Assembly (NCBI RefSeq): GCF_013074385.2
Contig: NZ_JABEYA020000002.1
Coordinates: 310,001-374,000 of the forward strand
Origin: Vibrio ostreicida
Lineage (GTDB): Bacteria; Pseudomonadota; Gammaproteobacteria; Enterobacterales; Vibrionaceae
Reading direction: 5' to 3'
DNA: 64,000 nucleotides
Every line of letters begins with the position of its first letter. Within the stretch, counting starts at the first letter, position 1. The translations under genes were made by a program, and so were the position numbers. The notes beneath the pieces are model-generated. The model was not told the origin of the DNA. It ran no database searches and saw nothing but the letters and a program-made list of their open reading frames with translations. Positions 49,079-60,884 of this stretch are shown in pieces.

Positions 49079-49708
49079 TCACTGAACTCTGATGTTGGTT
49101 TCAGATGGCGACTGATCTGATACGAGAGTCTCAATCTGATATTGGCCGTCTGAGGTCTCTGTATCACTTTCTTGTTGCGTCGTTATTTCGAGTTCGTTGG
49201 CTTCAATATCTGCTTTGATTCGCGCCAGCTGACGAATGATTTGTGTCGCAGCGAGCTTGCGCATTTCATCTTCTATCATATCACGCTCAACCGATTTCGC
49301 TAATGCAGTGAGGGGGTTGTCGAGGTAGCTGCGCGTCACTCTCGTTGATAGGATGGTGGTGCCCACATCAGGGAGTGTGACGCGGTAAGAGGCATAAAAA
49401 GTCAACTCTTTTTCAGCCGCGCGCGTATTTTGGTACAAAGACAGAGTTCGCTCGCCGATGCTTTCTGAGATGAGGTGCAGATTAGGGACATCGTCGGCAG
49501 GTGGAACGACCTTTAACTCGGTCATGCGTAACTGAGCCTTCATCAATCGGGTGAACTTACTGTACTGATCGTAGCTGGTTAATGAGAGGGTATTCAACTC
49601 TTGTGGAATAGAATAATCCCCACGGAAATGAAAACCGCAAGCAGATAATAAGCTTGCTGTAAGGACCACGCTGGTGAGCTTGGCCATAGAGAATGAAAAT
49701 AGGCGCAT
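49079..49708 (-). CDS. lptE: LPS-assembly lipoprotein LptE
   Basis: Plug of the LptD translocon for LPS insertion in the outer membrane. Signal peptide with lipobox LLSAC followed by GFHFRGDYSIP, the classic LptE N-terminus. 209 residues from ATG 49708; an internal ATG at 49687 would still leave a lipoprotein signal. Neither has a clear ribosome site. The C-terminal tail is acidic and low-complexity. Terminator-like stem upstream separates it from leuS. Confidence 0.92.
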   Translation of the reverse strand: MRLFSFSMAKLTSVVLTASLLSACGFHFRGDYSIPQELNTLSLTSYDQYSKFTRLMKAQLRMTELKVVPPADDVPNLHLISESIGERTLSLYQNTRAAEKELTFYASYRVTLPDVGTTILSTRVTRSYLDNPLTALAKSVERDMIEDEMRKLAATQIIRQLARIKADIEANELEITTQQESDTETSDGQYQIETLVSDQSPSETNIRVQ

Positions 49709-49776
49709 TGGTTGTTAGTTCTCGATTATTGGAATACTTATCTTAATGGACTGAAGCCAGAACATTAAGATAAATA

Positions 49777-49802
49777 AAACAGGGCAGGCGACTGCCCTGT
49801 TT
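49777..49802 (-). terminator. Rho-independent terminator between leuS and lptE
   Basis: AAACAGGGCAG pairs with CTGCCCTGTTT around 4 bases; T-rich on the minus-strand downstream side. It may be partial, since lptE has no other obvious promoter. Confidence 0.85.
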
Positions 49803-49818
49803 AGGGGAGTTTAACAGA

Positions 49819-52392
49819 TCAGTTCGCTACAATATTCAGAAGTTTACCTGGGACGTAAATGACTTTACGAACCGTTTTTCCTTCGGTGAATTTTGCCACG
49901 TTTTCATCGTTAAGCCCCAGAGCTTCGACTTGCTCTTTAGACGCATCCGCTGCGACGGTTAGCTTCGCACGCAGTTTACCGTTCACCTGCACGACGATGG
50001 TTTTCTCATCTTCGATTAGGGCATTTTCATCGAACGTTGGCCAAGTGGTCGAATCAATATCCGATTCACCTAGTGCTACCCAGAGTTCATATGAAAAGTG
50101 TGGGGTCATTGGGTAAAGCATCGCTACGATGGCCTTTAGCGCTTCATCAAGAATGGCACGGTCCTGAACCTGACCTTGAGGTGCTTTGGCCAACTTGTTC
50201 ATCAGCTCCATAATCGCGGCAATCGCGGTGTTGAACGTCTGACGACGGCCGATATCATCGGTGACTTTAGCGATGGTCTTGTGTACATCACGGCGAAGGG
50301 CTTTCTGGTCACCCGTCAACGCTGTGGTATCCACGGCTTCAGCCGCGCCTTGTGTTGTGTGCTCTTTCACCAATTTCCACACACGTTTCAGGAAGCGGTT
50401 GGCACCTTCTACGCCAGATTCTTGCCATTCAAGCGTCATATCTGCAGGAGATGCAAACATCATAAACAGGCGAACCGTGTCCGCTCCGTATTTGTCTACC
50501 ATCTCTTGTGGATCAATACCGTTATTTTTTGACTTGGACATTTTGATCATGCCAGAGTGCTCGACGTTGCGACCTTGGTTGTCGACTGCTTTCTCGATAC
50601 GCCCTTTACCATCACGTTCGATAGCGACGTCCGTCGGCGCTATCCATTCTTTGGTGCCTTTCTCGTTGGTGTGATAGAAAGCGTCAGCCAGAACCATGCC
50701 TTGACATAGCAGTTGCTTGAACGGTTCATCAGACGTCACGTAACCAGCATCACGTAGAAGCTTATGGAAGAAACGAGAGTAAAGCAGGTGCATACAAGCA
50801 TGCTCGATACCACCCACGTACTGGTCAACGGGTAGCCAGTAGTTTGCTTTTTCAGGGTCAAGAATATCATCGGCCTGTGGGCTACAGTAGCGCGCATAGT
50901 ACCAAGATGACTCCATAAAGGTATCGAAGGTATCGGTTTCACGCAGTGCAGGTTCGCCGTTTAACGTGGTTTTAGCCCACTCTTTGTCCGCTTTGATTGG
51001 GCTAGTTACCCCGTCCATAACCACGTCTTCAGGAAGGATCACTGGAAGTTGGTCTGTGGGGACTGGGTGAACCTCACCATCTTCGGTAGTCACCATAGGA
51101 ATGGGGGCTCCCCAGTAACGTTGACGAGAAACGCCCCAATCACGCAGACGGAAGTTTACTGTCTTCTTACCTTTGCCTTCAGCTTCAAGCTTCGCAGCAA
51201 TTGCATCGAATGCTTCTTGGAACGCAAGACCATCGAATTCGCCTGAATCAAACAGGACACCTTTCTCTGTGTAAGCCGTTTCAGAAACGTCTAGTTCAGA
51301 GCCATCTTCAGGTTTGATTACTGGGATGATCTCGATGCCGTACTTAGTTGCGAACTCGTAGTCACGTTGATCGTGAGCAGGAACCGCCATTACCGCACCT
51401 GTGCCGTAATCCATAAGTACGAAGTTTGCTACGTATACAGGAACAACACGACCGTTAAGAGGGTGGATAGCCGTTAGGCCAGTATCCATACCTTTCTTTT
51501 CCATGGTCGCCATTTCGGCTTCAGCGACTTTGTTGTTCTTACACTCTTCAATAAAGTCAGCCAGTAGAGCGTTGTTTTTCGCGGCTTCAGTAGCAAGTGG
51601 ATGACCAGCCGCAATGCCGACGTAGGTAACACCCATTAAGGTGTCTGGACGTGTGGTATAGACCTCCAAATCGGCGTGATCGGGTACCGTAAAGGTCAGT
51701 TCAACGCCTTCCGATCGCCCAATCCAGTTACGCTGCATGGTTTTGACCATTTCGGGCCAGCCGTCGAGGTTGTCTAGATCGTCTAGAAGTTCCTGAGCGT
51801 ATTCTGTGATCTTGATGAACCACTGCGGGATTTCTTTCTGTTCAACGGGGGTGTCACAGCGCCAGCAGCAGCCATCTTCAACCTGTTCATTGGCCAACAC
51901 CGTTTGGTCATTAGGACACCAGTTTACTGACGAGGTTTTTTTGTAAACCAGACCCTTTTGGTAAAGCTTGGTAAAGAACGCTTGTTCCCAACGATAATAT
52001 TCAGGTGTGCACGTCGCAAACTCACGATTCCAGTCATAACCAAAACCAAGCAATTTGAGTTGGTTCTTCATGTACTGGATATTCTCGTAAGTCCAAGGCG
52101 CTGGCGCGGTTTTGTTTTTGACCGCTGCGTTTTCTGCTGGCAGGCCGAAGGCGTCCCAACCAATAGGTTGCATGACATTTTTACCCTGTAAGCGCTGGAA
52201 ACGAGAAACCACATCACCGATGGTGTAATTACGCACGTGACCCATGTGAAGTCGACCGCTTGGGTATGGGAACATAGACAGACAGTAGAATTTTTCTTTA
52301 TTTGGGTCTTCACTTACAACAAAGGTTTTGCTGTCGTCCCAGTGCTTTTGAACCTTTTGTTCAATATCTTGCGGGTTATATTGCTCTTGCAT
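49819..52392 (-). CDS. leuS: Leucyl-tRNA synthetase
   Basis: Class I synthetase of 857 residues. HIGH motif variant HMGH in [15 protein letters not shown], the CP1 editing domain (about 220-420) with [13 protein letters not shown], and KMSKSKNNG near residue 620. Normal length. Divergent from ybeL, as in E. coli. Confidence 0.99.
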   Translation of the reverse strand: MQEQYNPQDIEQKVQKHWDDSKTFVVSEDPNKEKFYCLSMFPYPSGRLHMGHVRNYTIGDVVSRFQRLQGKNVMQPIGWDAFGLPAENAAVKNKTAPAPWTYENIQYMKNQLKLLGFGYDWNREFATCTPEYYRWEQAFFTKLYQKGLVYKKTSSVNWCPNDQTVLANEQVEDGCCWRCDTPVEQKEIPQWFIKITEYAQELLDDLDNLDGWPEMVKTMQRNWIGRSEGVELTFTVPDHADLEVYTTRPDTLMGVTYVGIAAGHPLATEAAKNNALLADFIEECKNNKVAEAEMATMEKKGMDTGLTAIHPLNGRVVPVYVANFVLMDYGTGAVMAVPAHDQRDYEFATKYGIEIIPVIKPEDGSELDVSETAYTEKGVLFDSGEFDGLAFQEAFDAIAAKLEAEGKGKKTVNFRLRDWGVSRQRYWGAPIPMVTTEDGEVHPVPTDQLPVILPEDVVMDGVTSPIKADKEWAKTTLNGEPALRETDTFDTFMESSWYYARYCSPQADDILDPEKANYWLPVDQYVGGIEHACMHLLYSRFFHKLLRDAGYVTSDEPFKQLLCQGMVLADAFYHTNEKGTKEWIAPTDVAIERDGKGRIEKAVDNQGRNVEHSGMIKMSKSKNNGIDPQEMVDKYGADTVRLFMMFASPADMTLEWQESGVEGANRFLKRVWKLVKEHTTQGAAEAVDTTALTGDQKALRRDVHKTIAKVTDDIGRRQTFNTAIAAIMELMNKLAKAPQGQVQDRAILDEALKAIVAMLYPMTPHFSYELWVALGESDIDSTTWPTFDENALIEDEKTIVVQVNGKLRAKLTVAADASKEQVEALGLNDENVAKFTEGKTVRKVIYVPGKLLNIVAN

Positions 52393-52531
52393 CGATGATA
52401 TCCGGTTATCTTGGAAATTGTGAGTTCAGTTAGAACAGACATAAATAGATCGTCATAGAATACCTAAAGGAGAGGAGCACAACAATAGCCGACGAGGCTC
52501 ATTTACACTCAGTCGTCACAAGGAGGCCACT

Positions 52532-53002
52532 ATGCCGAAACCCAAATCAGGTTACGAGGAATTGTTCGAGGATGTCGTTGAGGTACTGAAACATAGTCCT
52601 GAAGAAGTAAATCATGTTTTTGAAACATCAGGAAAGTTGGTTGAAGCGGCAAATAATCTGAGCAAAGATGAGATGGCGTTAGTCAGCGCTTATATAAAAT
52701 CGGATCTCAAAGAGTTTGCGGAAAGCTTTGAGGAATCGAAAAGTAGCCCATTTTATGTGATGGTTGCCGATTCTATTTGGCAGGGGCTGCTGGAAATTAC
52801 TGATCGGGCCAAGGTGGAGTGGGTCGAGCTGTTTGCAGACCTCGATCATCAAGGGTTATACCAGTCGGGGGAGCTGATAGGTTTGGGGGTGCTGGTGTGT
52901 GATGAGTGTGGAAATAAAACTCAGTATAATCATCCGACGGAGATTATTCCGTGCATCAAATGCGGCCATAAAGGGTTCAGTCGGCAGGCCTTGAAGCCCT
53001 AA
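52532..53002 (+). CDS. ybeL: Zinc ribbon-containing protein YbeL (DUF1451)
   Basis: 156 residues: a helical N-terminal region of about 115 residues followed by a zinc ribbon with two CxxC pairs (CDECGNKT and CIKCGHKG). AAGGAGG precedes the start. Role unknown. Divergent from leuS and convergent with lnt. Confidence 0.92.
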   Translation: MPKPKSGYEELFEDVVEVLKHSPEEVNHVFETSGKLVEAANNLSKDEMALVSAYIKSDLKEFAESFEESKSSPFYVMVADSIWQGLLEITDRAKVEWVELFADLDHQGLYQSGELIGLGVLVCDECGNKTQYNHPTEIIPCIKCGHKGFSRQALKP

Positions 53003-53096
53003 ACAGAGACGATTGTCTCGTGATTAGGGTGGCTGGTCTCTCTCGTATTACCGACTGAGGTGAAGTTGCTGATAGGTGCTGTGGCGCCGACGTTGA

Positions 53097-54620
53097 TTAA
53101 CGTTGCTCCGCTGTACGTCGACATCGCCACCCGATCAATAAACTGACCACGACCCAAATATACAAAGGCCATGAGCCGACACGATGATAAGGGGTCTGCC
53201 CCGTTGTTGACATAATGTCTGCGCGCAGAACAGCAATCTCAAACTGGGGAGCCTGAGCAATAATCTTCCCTTTGTAATCGGTGATCGCAGTCACTCCATT
53301 ATTGGTTGAACGAATAACAGGCTTGCCTAACTCAAGAGCTCGCATTCGAGCAATTTCCATATGTTGGAGTGGGCCGATGGATTTTCCAAACCACGCATCG
53401 TTAGATAAGGTCAAAATAAAATCAGTTTCGGCGGTCACGTTTCGACGAACCTGTTCGTTAAAAATGATTTCATAACAAAGAGCGGGGGCCAGATGACGGT
53501 TATTGGCAACGATATTCGGTTGAATGAACTCCCCACGGCTGAACGAAGACATCGGCAAATTGAAGATTGGCGCGAGGGGCCTGAGTAGGGTTTCAAACGG
53601 TACAAATTCGCCAAAAGGCAACAAGTGATGCTTATGGTAACGTTGAGACATATCAAATTGGTAGTCACCGTAAGGGGTTTGCCCGACGGTGAGTATGCTG
53701 TTGTAAAACTGCCGGTCTTTTGCTTGGTTTACGACCCCTGTGATGACTGCGCTGTTGTTGATTTTTGCTGCGGAGTCGAGATTGCTGAGATAAGAGGGTA
53801 TTTCAATTTCTAACGCTGGAATCGCAGCTTCAGGCCAGATGATGATATCCGCATCCCAATTTTCTCGGGTCAAATCCGTGTACTTCATGATGGTTGGCCA
53901 GCGTTCCTGAGGCAGCCATTTTTTTGCTTGATTGACGTTACCCTGAATCAGCGCCAATTTGGTGGTACGGTTTGAGTCTGGGCTCACCCAGTTTGCCGAT
54001 GTTAGGCCATAACCTGCGGAGAAAATAACAACGGGGATCATCAGTGTAAGCCAATGTCGATAAAGAATGGCATAAACGATGGACCCTGCGCAGAATATGG
54101 CAAGTAAGGTCAGAAGTTCAACGCCACCAATCGGTGCAAAATTTGCCAGAGGGCTCTCTATCTGGCTATAGCCGAGCCACAACCAAGGGAAGCCTGTCAT
54201 AAACCATCCTCTTAGCCAGTCTAAGATGAGCCAGAGAGCGGGGGCGGCCAGCAGCAAGCGTGTGCGGTTTGCGTTGGGAAAATAACGGTTGAGACACCAA
54301 GCAAAACCACCAGAGAAAATAGCGAGGTAACCCACCAATAAAGCCATGAGAAAAACACTGGCAATTTTGGGCAAACCACCAAAGTTATCGATACTAATGT
54401 GCACCCAACTAATGCCAGTGGCAAATTGTCCGATGCCCCACGCATAGCCTATCCATAATGCATGTTTGGTGGTTTGATTTTGGAGTAATAACAGCAGAAT
54501 AGCTGGGCTGAGTATTGCGAGGGGCCAAAGCTGATAGGGGGCAAAGGCCAATGTCGTTAAAGCGCCAACAAAAACGGCCGCAAGCGGCCGTTTTAGGCGA
54601 TGATAAAGCGTAGTAATCAT
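53097..54620 (-). CDS. lnt: Apolipoprotein N-acyltransferase
   Basis: Adds the third acyl chain to lipoproteins in the inner membrane. 507 residues: about seven N-terminal membrane helices, then a nitrilase-like periplasmic domain with the catalytic Glu in [10 protein letters not shown], Lys in the [17 protein letters not shown] region and Cys in ALCYEIIF. One C-terminal membrane segment. Last gene of the miaB-ybeZ-ybeY-corC-lnt series. Confidence 0.96.
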   Translation of the reverse strand: MITTLYHRLKRPLAAVFVGALTTLAFAPYQLWPLAILSPAILLLLLQNQTTKHALWIGYAWGIGQFATGISWVHISIDNFGGLPKIASVFLMALLVGYLAIFSGGFAWCLNRYFPNANRTRLLLAAPALWLILDWLRGWFMTGFPWLWLGYSQIESPLANFAPIGGVELLTLLAIFCAGSIVYAILYRHWLTLMIPVVIFSAGYGLTSANWVSPDSNRTTKLALIQGNVNQAKKWLPQERWPTIMKYTDLTRENWDADIIIWPEAAIPALEIEIPSYLSNLDSAAKINNSAVITGVVNQAKDRQFYNSILTVGQTPYGDYQFDMSQRYHKHHLLPFGEFVPFETLLRPLAPIFNLPMSSFSRGEFIQPNIVANNRHLAPALCYEIIFNEQVRRNVTAETDFILTLSNDAWFGKSIGPLQHMEIARMRALELGKPVIRSTNNGVTAITDYKGKIIAQAPQFEIAVLRADIMSTTGQTPYHRVGSWPLYIWVVVSLLIGWRCRRTAEQR

Positions 54621-54656
54621 CGTTAAGTTTATTCTCGGAACCCTAAGTTAGGGAAA

Positions 54657-55562
54657 TTAGCGTGGCTCTTCCGCCGATTCTGGAAGAGGCTCTTCATCGG
54701 GGATTGTTACTTGCAACTGCAATACCCGACGATTGTCTGCAGCGGTGACTTTAAAGTTATAGTGTTCGAGTTCGACGACTTCGCCCCGTGACGGAAGGTG
54801 ACCAAAGGCGGTCATAACCATACCACCCACCGTATCCACTTCTTCATCGCTGAAACGGGTACCGAAGGTTTGGTTAAATTCCTCTATGGTCGTCAACGCT
54901 TTTATGGCATAGGTATGCTTACTGAGCTTGCGGATGTCAACCTCTTCCTCATCGTCGAATTCATCTTCAATTTCTCCGACAATTTCTTCAAGAATATCTT
55001 CGATTGTCACCAGACCAGACACACCACCAAACTCATCAACGACAATCGACATGTGGTAACGTTCTTCTCGAAACTCTTTGAGCAAGCGATCAACGCGTTT
55101 GCTCTCAGGAACCACCACCGCCGGACGGATGACCTGTTCGATATCAAACTCGGCGCTGCCTGAGCCCAAATATTTAAGTAAGTCCTTCGCAAGGAGTATG
55201 CCTTCAACATGGTCTTTATCTTCACTGATCACAGGATAACGAGAGTGCTGTGCGTCGGTGATAAGGTCTATCAAAGCATCCAAATTGTCGCTGCGTTCAA
55301 CAGTGACCATTTGAGAGCGAGGTAGCATGATATCACGCACCCGCATTTCTGATATTTCCATTACCCCTTCGAGCATGTCACGAGTATCGTGGTCGATAAG
55401 GTCATTTTCTTCCGAATCACGGAATACCTCGACCAACTCCTGACGATCTTTGGGATCAGCTTGAAAGATTTGTCCTAGGCGTCCAAAGAAGGACTTTCTA
55501 CTCGGACCTTCCGATTTTTCTTTTTTACCTTCTAGAGAAGAGGGCGAATTGTCTTCGTTCAT
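54657..55562 (-). CDS. corC: CBS-domain protein CorC/YbeX
   Basis: 301 residues. Two CBS domains (about 65-185, with MLPRSQMV and [23 protein letters not shown] pieces) and a C-terminal CorC/HlyC domain. Linked to magnesium/cobalt resistance and, more recently, ribosome homeostasis. It lies 36 bp before lnt in the same direction. Confidence 0.96.
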   Translation of the reverse strand: MNEDNSPSSLEGKKEKSEGPSRKSFFGRLGQIFQADPKDRQELVEVFRDSEENDLIDHDTRDMLEGVMEISEMRVRDIMLPRSQMVTVERSDNLDALIDLITDAQHSRYPVISEDKDHVEGILLAKDLLKYLGSGSAEFDIEQVIRPAVVVPESKRVDRLLKEFREERYHMSIVVDEFGGVSGLVTIEDILEEIVGEIEDEFDDEEEVDIRKLSKHTYAIKALTTIEEFNQTFGTRFSDEEVDTVGGMVMTAFGHLPSRGEVVELEHYNFKVTAADNRRVLQLQVTIPDEEPLPESAEEPR

Positions 55563-55655
55563 TGTTTCTCAATTAAGTCGCGCTATCAAATGTGTGATAG
55601 CTCACATAGAAAACTGATCGGGGTATAGACCGTCAGTTTCCGAAACGGAACCGTG

Positions 55656-56126
55656 CTAAGACGGTTCTTTCTCCGCGAGATATGGATCTTCAAAGCCCAT
55701 GTCTTGCATGATTTCGGTTTCGAGCGATTCCATCTCTTCGGCTTCATCGTCGTCGATATGATCATAACCTAGCAGATGGAGGCTACCATGTACAACCATA
55801 TGCGCCCAGTGAGCCATCAAAGGTTTGGATTGAGTTTGAGCTTCCTGTTCCACAATCTGGCGACAAATCACTAAATCACCCAGTAGATCGATGTCGATAC
55901 CAGGAGGGGCTTCAAAAGGGAACGACAAGACGTTGGTTGGCTTTGCTTTGCCGCGATATTCGTGGTTGAGTTGGTGGCTCTCCTGTTCATCTACGATTCG
56001 GACTGTCACCTCAGCCTCGGCTTGAAACGGCTTAATTGCGCAGCTCAGCCATCGCTGGATATCATCAAAATGCGGTAACCCTTTCTCTTGTTCGACGGCG
56101 ATTTGCAGATCAAGTTCAATCGTCAT
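55656..56126 (-). CDS. ybeY: Endoribonuclease/rRNA maturation factor YbeY
   Basis: Zinc-dependent RNase involved in 16S 3'-end maturation and 70S quality control. 156 residues with the metal motif [11 protein letters not shown]. The start at 56126 overlaps the ybeZ stop (ATGA), so the pair is translationally coupled; the open frame extends upstream only inside ybeZ. Confidence 0.96.
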   Translation of the reverse strand: MTIELDLQIAVEQEKGLPHFDDIQRWLSCAIKPFQAEAEVTVRIVDEQESHQLNHEYRGKAKPTNVLSFPFEAPPGIDIDLLGDLVICRQIVEQEAQTQSKPLMAHWAHMVVHGSLHLLGYDHIDDDEAEEMESLETEIMQDMGFEDPYLAEKEPS

Positions 56127-57220
56127 TGCGGTTTTGTCTCCGATGTCGCTCTTGATGGCGGAGATAGCGTGTCGTCGGCCTTCGTTCCGTGTTCTTCTCG
56201 GCGGCGCTTTTCGTATTCTTTGCGCTCTTTCTGATCCTGAGCTTCCCACTTTTCATAAGCATTCACAATGCGAGCAACAACCGGGTGGCGCACGACATCA
56301 TCCGCTTGAAAGAAATTAAAGCTGATTTCATCGACTTCATTGAGAACTTCTATTGCATGTCTTAGGCCAGATTTAGCGCCACGAGGAAGGTCAATCTGGG
56401 TGACATCCCCAGTGATAACCGCCCGTGAATTGAAGCCAATACGGGTTAGAAACATTTTCATCTGTTCGACGGTTGTGTTCTGGCTCTCATCGAGGATGAT
56501 AAACGCATCATTCAGAGTTCGGCCACGCATATAAGCCAATGGGGCGACCTCAATTACGTTGCGTTCAATGAGTTTTTCGACTTTTTCAAAGCCGAGCATT
56601 TCAAACAGAGCATCATAAAGGGGGCGAAGGTAAGGGTCGACTTTTTGGCTGAGATCGCCCGGTAGGAAACCTAATTTTTCACCTGCTTCTACCGCTGGAC
56701 GGGTAAGCAAAATACGACGAATCTCCTGTCGTTCTAATGCATCGACGGCCGCGGCCACGGCGAGGTATGTTTTTCCCGTGCCTGCTGGGCCAATACCAAA
56801 AGAGATATCGTGTGTGACCATATTGACCAAATATTGCCCCTGATTTGGGGTGCGGGGTTTAATGACCCCTTTCTTGGTCTTGATTAAGACTTCTTTGCCA
56901 TGTTCAATATTGGCGTCGAGATTTTGCTCCAATACCCCCGATTCCTTGATCGCAAGGTGGATTTGGTCGGGTTCTATATCCGGAATATTGCCACGGACTG
57001 GTGCGGTATGTACATGAAGTGTTTTGATGATATCAAGGGCGGCGGCGCTGGTATGAGGTTTACCGACAATCGTAAACAGGTTACCGCGATAGCTAATTTC
57101 CACGCCTAACCGGCGTTCAAGATGTTTGATGTTGTCATCGAAAGGGCCGCAAAGGCTGGCTAGGCGGCGATTATCAGAAGGTTCTACATTGATTTCTAGC
57201 GTAACAATTTTATTGCTCAA
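56123..57220 (-). CDS. ybeZ: PhoH-like ATPase YbeZ
   Basis: 365 residues. An N-terminal KH-like region, Walker A in [11 protein letters not shown] (about 145-155) and Walker B in [10 protein letters not shown] charged C-terminal tail follows residue 330. Functions with YbeY in RNA metabolism. Follows miaB by about 97 bp with an internal hairpin. Confidence 0.95.
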   Translation of the reverse strand: MSNKIVTLEINVEPSDNRRLASLCGPFDDNIKHLERRLGVEISYRGNLFTIVGKPHTSAAALDIIKTLHVHTAPVRGNIPDIEPDQIHLAIKESGVLEQNLDANIEHGKEVLIKTKKGVIKPRTPNQGQYLVNMVTHDISFGIGPAGTGKTYLAVAAAVDALERQEIRRILLTRPAVEAGEKLGFLPGDLSQKVDPYLRPLYDALFEMLGFEKVEKLIERNVIEVAPLAYMRGRTLNDAFIILDESQNTTVEQMKMFLTRIGFNSRAVITGDVTQIDLPRGAKSGLRHAIEVLNEVDEISFNFFQADDVVRHPVVARIVNAYEKWEAQDQKERKEYEKRRREEHGTKADDTLSPPSRATSETKPQ

Positions 57221-57239
57221 ATTTGCCTCTCATTTGTGA

Positions 57240-57261
57240 GAGCCCGATTGAGACCGGGCTC
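57240..57261 (-). other. miaB-ybeZ intercistronic hairpin
   Basis: GAGCCCG pairs with CGGGCTC around 8 bases, with no T-run on the minus strand. A candidate processing or attenuation structure inside the operon. Confidence 0.5.
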
Positions 57262-57317
57262 CTAATGATCTTATTGACCTTACTCTAAGATGGATACTCA
57301 GAGCGATATTTTCAAGC

Positions 57318-58742
57318 TTAAGGTGTGAAAGTGGCGACACCAAGCTCATCTTCACGTTTTGTTTTGACCATCATTTGTGTCGGTGAAATCACACTACGTA
57401 AATCCATGTCTTTTTCGGTACGGATAATCTCTCCCCGAAGTGAGTTAGCAAAGACATCGGTGATCTTGACATCAACGAATTGACCGATCAGCTCAGCATT
57501 ACCCTCAAAGTTGACGACGCGGTTGTTTTCGGTACGTGCTCTCAGTTCCATTAGGTTCTTCTTCGAGGGCCCTTCAACCAACACGCGCTGTTCTGTATCC
57601 AGCATTAAACGTGAGTAACGCATTGCTTGGGCATTGACGGTTTGTTGTAATTCGTACAAACGATCTTTCTTTGTTTGATCGGATACGTCACATGGGTAAT
57701 CTGCCGCTGGTGTGCCAGGGCGTGGAGAAAAAATGAAACTAAAGCTCATATCAAAATCAACATCTTTGATAAGTTTCATGGTGTCTTGAAAGTCTCGGTC
57801 TGATTCACCAGGGAAGCCCACAATAAAGTCTGAGCTTATTTGAATATCAGGACGAGCTTTACGCAATTTACGAATGATGGACTTGTATTCTATCGCGGTA
57901 TGAGGACGTTTCATCATGGTCAGAATGCGATCACTACCGCTTTGTACCGGAAGGTGCAGGAAACTGACCAGTTCAGGGGTGTCTTCATAGACGGCAATGA
58001 TATCGTCGGTAAATTCCAGTGGGTGACTGGTGGTAAAGCGAATACGGTCTATGCCATCAATGGAGGCAACTAAGCGCAATAACTCGGCGAAACTGCAAAT
58101 ATCACCTTCGTGTGTTGGGCCACGGAAAGCATTGACATTTTGGCCAAGAAGATTGACTTCTCGCACGCCTTGTTCCGCCAGTTGAGCAATCTCGAATAAG
58201 ACATCGTCCATCGGACGGCTAACTTCTTCTCCACGTGTATAAGGTACGACACAATATGTACAATATTTCGAGCACCCTTCCATGATTGAGACAAAGGCGG
58301 TAGCGCCTTCTGCTCGTGGATCAGGCAGTCGGTCAAATTTCTCGATTTCAGGAAAAGAGATGTCCATTACCGGGGCGTCATCACTTAGAGATTGTTTGAT
58401 CATCTCAGGCAAGCGGTGCAACGTCTGAGGACCAAAAATGACGTCGACGTAGGGAGCACGATCACGAATGTGGTCGCCTTCTTGAGTGGCAACACAGCCG
58501 CCTACGCCAATCACTACATCGGGTTTCTTATCTTTTAGTCTTTTCCAACGGCCCAACTGGTGGAATACTTTCTCTTGCGCCTTCTCTCGAATAGAGCAGG
58601 TATTGAGAAGTAATACGTCTGCTTCGTCTGGTTCCTCTGTCAACTCATAGCCGTTAGCCGCGTTCAGTAGATCGGCCATTTTAGATGAATCGTATTCATT
58701 CATCTGGCAGCCCCAGGTTTTAATTAGCAGTTTTTTACTCAT
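57318..58742 (-). CDS. miaB: tRNA-2-methylthio-N6-dimethylallyladenosine synthase
   Basis: Radical SAM methylthiotransferase that makes ms2i6A37 in tRNAs. 474 residues. N-terminal UPF0004 cysteines ([25 protein letters not shown]), radical [18 protein letters not shown], and a C-terminal TRAM domain. Tyrosine tRNAs of the type encoded here in five copies are among its known substrates. Confidence 0.98.
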   Translation of the reverse strand: MSKKLLIKTWGCQMNEYDSSKMADLLNAANGYELTEEPDEADVLLLNTCSIREKAQEKVFHQLGRWKRLKDKKPDVVIGVGGCVATQEGDHIRDRAPYVDVIFGPQTLHRLPEMIKQSLSDDAPVMDISFPEIEKFDRLPDPRAEGATAFVSIMEGCSKYCTYCVVPYTRGEEVSRPMDDVLFEIAQLAEQGVREVNLLGQNVNAFRGPTHEGDICSFAELLRLVASIDGIDRIRFTTSHPLEFTDDIIAVYEDTPELVSFLHLPVQSGSDRILTMMKRPHTAIEYKSIIRKLRKARPDIQISSDFIVGFPGESDRDFQDTMKLIKDVDFDMSFSFIFSPRPGTPAADYPCDVSDQTKKDRLYELQQTVNAQAMRYSRLMLDTEQRVLVEGPSKKNLMELRARTENNRVVNFEGNAELIGQFVDVKITDVFANSLRGEIIRTEKDMDLRSVISPTQMMVKTKREDELGVATFTP

Positions 58743-59032
58743 GTAGTTCGCTCGATCGTTAGTTTAAATTAAGGGAGCAAATCGCCCAGTTTGGAACCGT
58801 ATCAGCAGGCTTATTTGGCCGATTACTGATGATGTTTTTACCGCTATATTCTGCGGTTAGCCGCGTATTGTACTGGTTTAAAAACCTACTGACTAGTGCT
58901 GCTATTAAATCAATTATACGCTTTGTACATCAAGGGTTTTGACGGCCTGTTGCTTGCGGTTTTTGATTACATTTTGGTCTGGAAAAAGTACAATAAAAAA
59001 CAGCGAGATAATCAATTCATAAAGTGCAAAAT

Positions 59033-60187
59033 ATGACCAAATATGAGGTTGCCGTCATCGGTGGGGGTATGGTAGGCGCGGCGGTTGCCGTTGGATTTGC
59101 CCAGCAGGGTCGGCGTGTGGTGTTGGTGGAAGGTCATCAGCCGCTCGCGTTTGAGTCAAGTCAACCGATGGATATCAGAGTCTCGGCGATTTCTGAGCAC
59201 TCAGTCTCAATTTTGGAAAGGCTAGGGGCGTGGCAAGCCATTTCACAAATGCGGGTTTGCCCCTATCGCCGTCTGGAAACTTGGGAGCATCCTGAGTGCA
59301 GAACTCGTTTTCACTCAGAGGCGCTCAATATGAGTCAGCTGGGCTATATTGTAGAGAATCGGTTGATCCAACTCGGTTTGTGGGCCGAGTTTCAACATTA
59401 CCCCAACCTTACCGTGTGTTGCCCTGATACACTTGAACACATCGAGTATTCTCAGCTCAATCGGCTAACGCTGAGCTCTGGGGAGTCCTTTGATGCGGAT
59501 CTAGTGGTAGGCGCAGATGGGGCAAACTCGCAAGTGCGACAACTGGCGGGGATCGGTGTGACCGCGTGGGACTACCGTCAACACTGTATGCTAATTAATG
59601 TTGAAACACAGTCCCCACAACAAGACATAACCTGGCAGCAATTTACTCCCAGTGGTCCTCGTTCTTTCTTACCACTTTGTGGTCATCAGGGCTCGTTAGT
59701 TTGGTACGACTCTCCTGCGCGGATCCGTCAGCTGTGTACTTTGACCAATGAGCAGCTCCGTGAAGAAATTATTGCCCACTTTCCTTCTGAATTGGGTGAA
59801 ATTACGGTGTTGCAGTCGGGGGCATTTCCTCTGATCAGACGTCATGCTCAATCCTACTCTGCCCAAGGGTGCGTGCTGGTTGGCGATTCAGCCCATACCA
59901 TTAACCCGCTTGCGGGGCAGGGCGTCAATATTGGTTTCAAAGATGTTGACGTGTTGCTTTCCGTCACGTCTGATCAGGAAGGCTTATCGTCTCAACTGCT
60001 GCGAGATTATGAGCGTCAACGTCGTCCTGATAATTTGTTGATGCAATCTGGGATGGATTTTTTCTACAAGAGTTTTAGTAACGACATTACACCGTTTAAG
60101 CTGATTCGAAATGTGGCTTTAAAAGCGGCAGATAATGCAGGGCCACTAAAAAATCAGTTACTGAAATATGCACTGGGTTTGAAGTGA
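59033..60187 (+). CDS. ubiF: FAD-dependent ubiquinone-biosynthesis hydroxylase (UbiF-type)
   Basis: UbiH/UbiF/UbiI-family flavin monooxygenase. 384 residues from ATG 59033 (GTG 59024 is an alternative). Dinucleotide motif VIGGGMVGAA, DG motif VVGADGANSQVR and FAD motif VGDSAHTINPLAGQGVN. Position divergent to miaB matches E. coli ubiF, which hydroxylates C6 of the quinone ring. A possible -10 TACAAT lies at 58989-58994; the 58743-59032 gap otherwise shows no gene. Confidence 0.9.
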   Translation: MTKYEVAVIGGGMVGAAVAVGFAQQGRRVVLVEGHQPLAFESSQPMDIRVSAISEHSVSILERLGAWQAISQMRVCPYRRLETWEHPECRTRFHSEALNMSQLGYIVENRLIQLGLWAEFQHYPNLTVCCPDTLEHIEYSQLNRLTLSSGESFDADLVVGADGANSQVRQLAGIGVTAWDYRQHCMLINVETQSPQQDITWQQFTPSGPRSFLPLCGHQGSLVWYDSPARIRQLCTLTNEQLREEIIAHFPSELGEITVLQSGAFPLIRRHAQSYSAQGCVLVGDSAHTINPLAGQGVNIGFKDVDVLLSVTSDQEGLSSQLLRDYERQRRPDNLLMQSGMDFFYKSFSNDITPFKLIRNVALKAADNAGPLKNQLLKYALGLK

Positions 60188-60202
60188 GAGAGAGAATAGA
60201 TT

Positions 60203-60230
60203 AAAAAACGCAGCTAGCGGGCTGCGTTTT
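60203..60230. terminator. Bidirectional terminator between ubiF and crr
   Basis: AAAACGCAGC pairs with GCTGCGTTTT around 6 bases, with A and T flanks between the convergent genes. Confidence 0.9.
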
Positions 60231-60269
60231 ATGCGTTGATCGCCGTTTTATGTGTGGCCTAAAAAGACG

Positions 60270-60779
60270 TTATTTGGTGACTCGTAAAACGGGTGTTTCA
60301 CCGACGCTTACAGAGCCAGAGAGTTTGCTCAGCTCTTTGATTTCATCCATGTTTGAAATCACAACAGGGGTAAGAGTTGATTTTGCTTTCTCTTCTAGTA
60401 GCGCTAAGTCGAACTCGATGACTGTATCGCCAGCAGTAACTGTTTGACCTTCTTCTGCAATACGCTTGAACCCTTCGCCTTTTAATTCCACGGTATCGAT
60501 ACCAAAGTGGACAAAGAGCTCTACGCCGTCGTCAGATTCAATTGAGAAAGCATGGTTCGTTTCAAAAATTTTGCCAATAGTGCCGTTTACAGGAGCGACC
60601 ATTTTGTTACCAGCAGGCTTGATAGCAATGCCATCGCCAACAATTTTTTCTGCGAAAACAACATCTGGCACATCTTCGATATTTACGATTTCACCAGAAA
60701 GAGGCGCGATGATTTCAATAGCACCTGCATCAGCGCTGTCATCAGATACTAGCTTCTTAAGTTTGTCAAACAGACCCAT
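60270..60779 (-). CDS. crr: PTS glucose-specific IIA component (IIA-Glc)
   Basis: Phosphocarrier that also governs inducer exclusion and adenylate cyclase. 169 residues; the phospho-His is in [11 protein letters not shown] (about His91), with the second conserved His in TNHAFS. Third gene of ptsH-ptsI-crr and the likely IIA donor for TreB in this window. Confidence 0.98.
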   Translation of the reverse strand: MGLFDKLKKLVSDDSADAGAIEIIAPLSGEIVNIEDVPDVVFAEKIVGDGIAIKPAGNKMVAPVNGTIGKIFETNHAFSIESDDGVELFVHFGIDTVELKGEGFKRIAEEGQTVTAGDTVIEFDLALLEEKAKSTLTPVVISNMDEIKELSKLSGSVSVGETPVLRVTK

Positions 60780-60840
60780 TGTGTCATGCTCCTAACGTTT
60801 CATTTAATTCTATCGAATTATAGTATACCAAACTGGCCGA

Positions 60841-60866
60841 ATAGACGACTATTTTTAGCCGTCTAT
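60841..60866 (-). other. ptsI-crr intergenic hairpin
   Basis: ATAGACG/CGTCTAT plus CTA/TAG with one mismatch and a five-base A/T loop. A candidate attenuator or processing site in the 105-bp gap. Confidence 0.5.
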
Positions 60867-60884
60867 CTTGTTGGTAATTATTAA

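Noticed and set aside
56126..56249. Extended N-terminus of ybeY reading into ybeZ
   Set aside because: It is an out-of-frame reading of ybeZ; the coupled ATG at 56126 gives the normal YbeY length and N-terminus.
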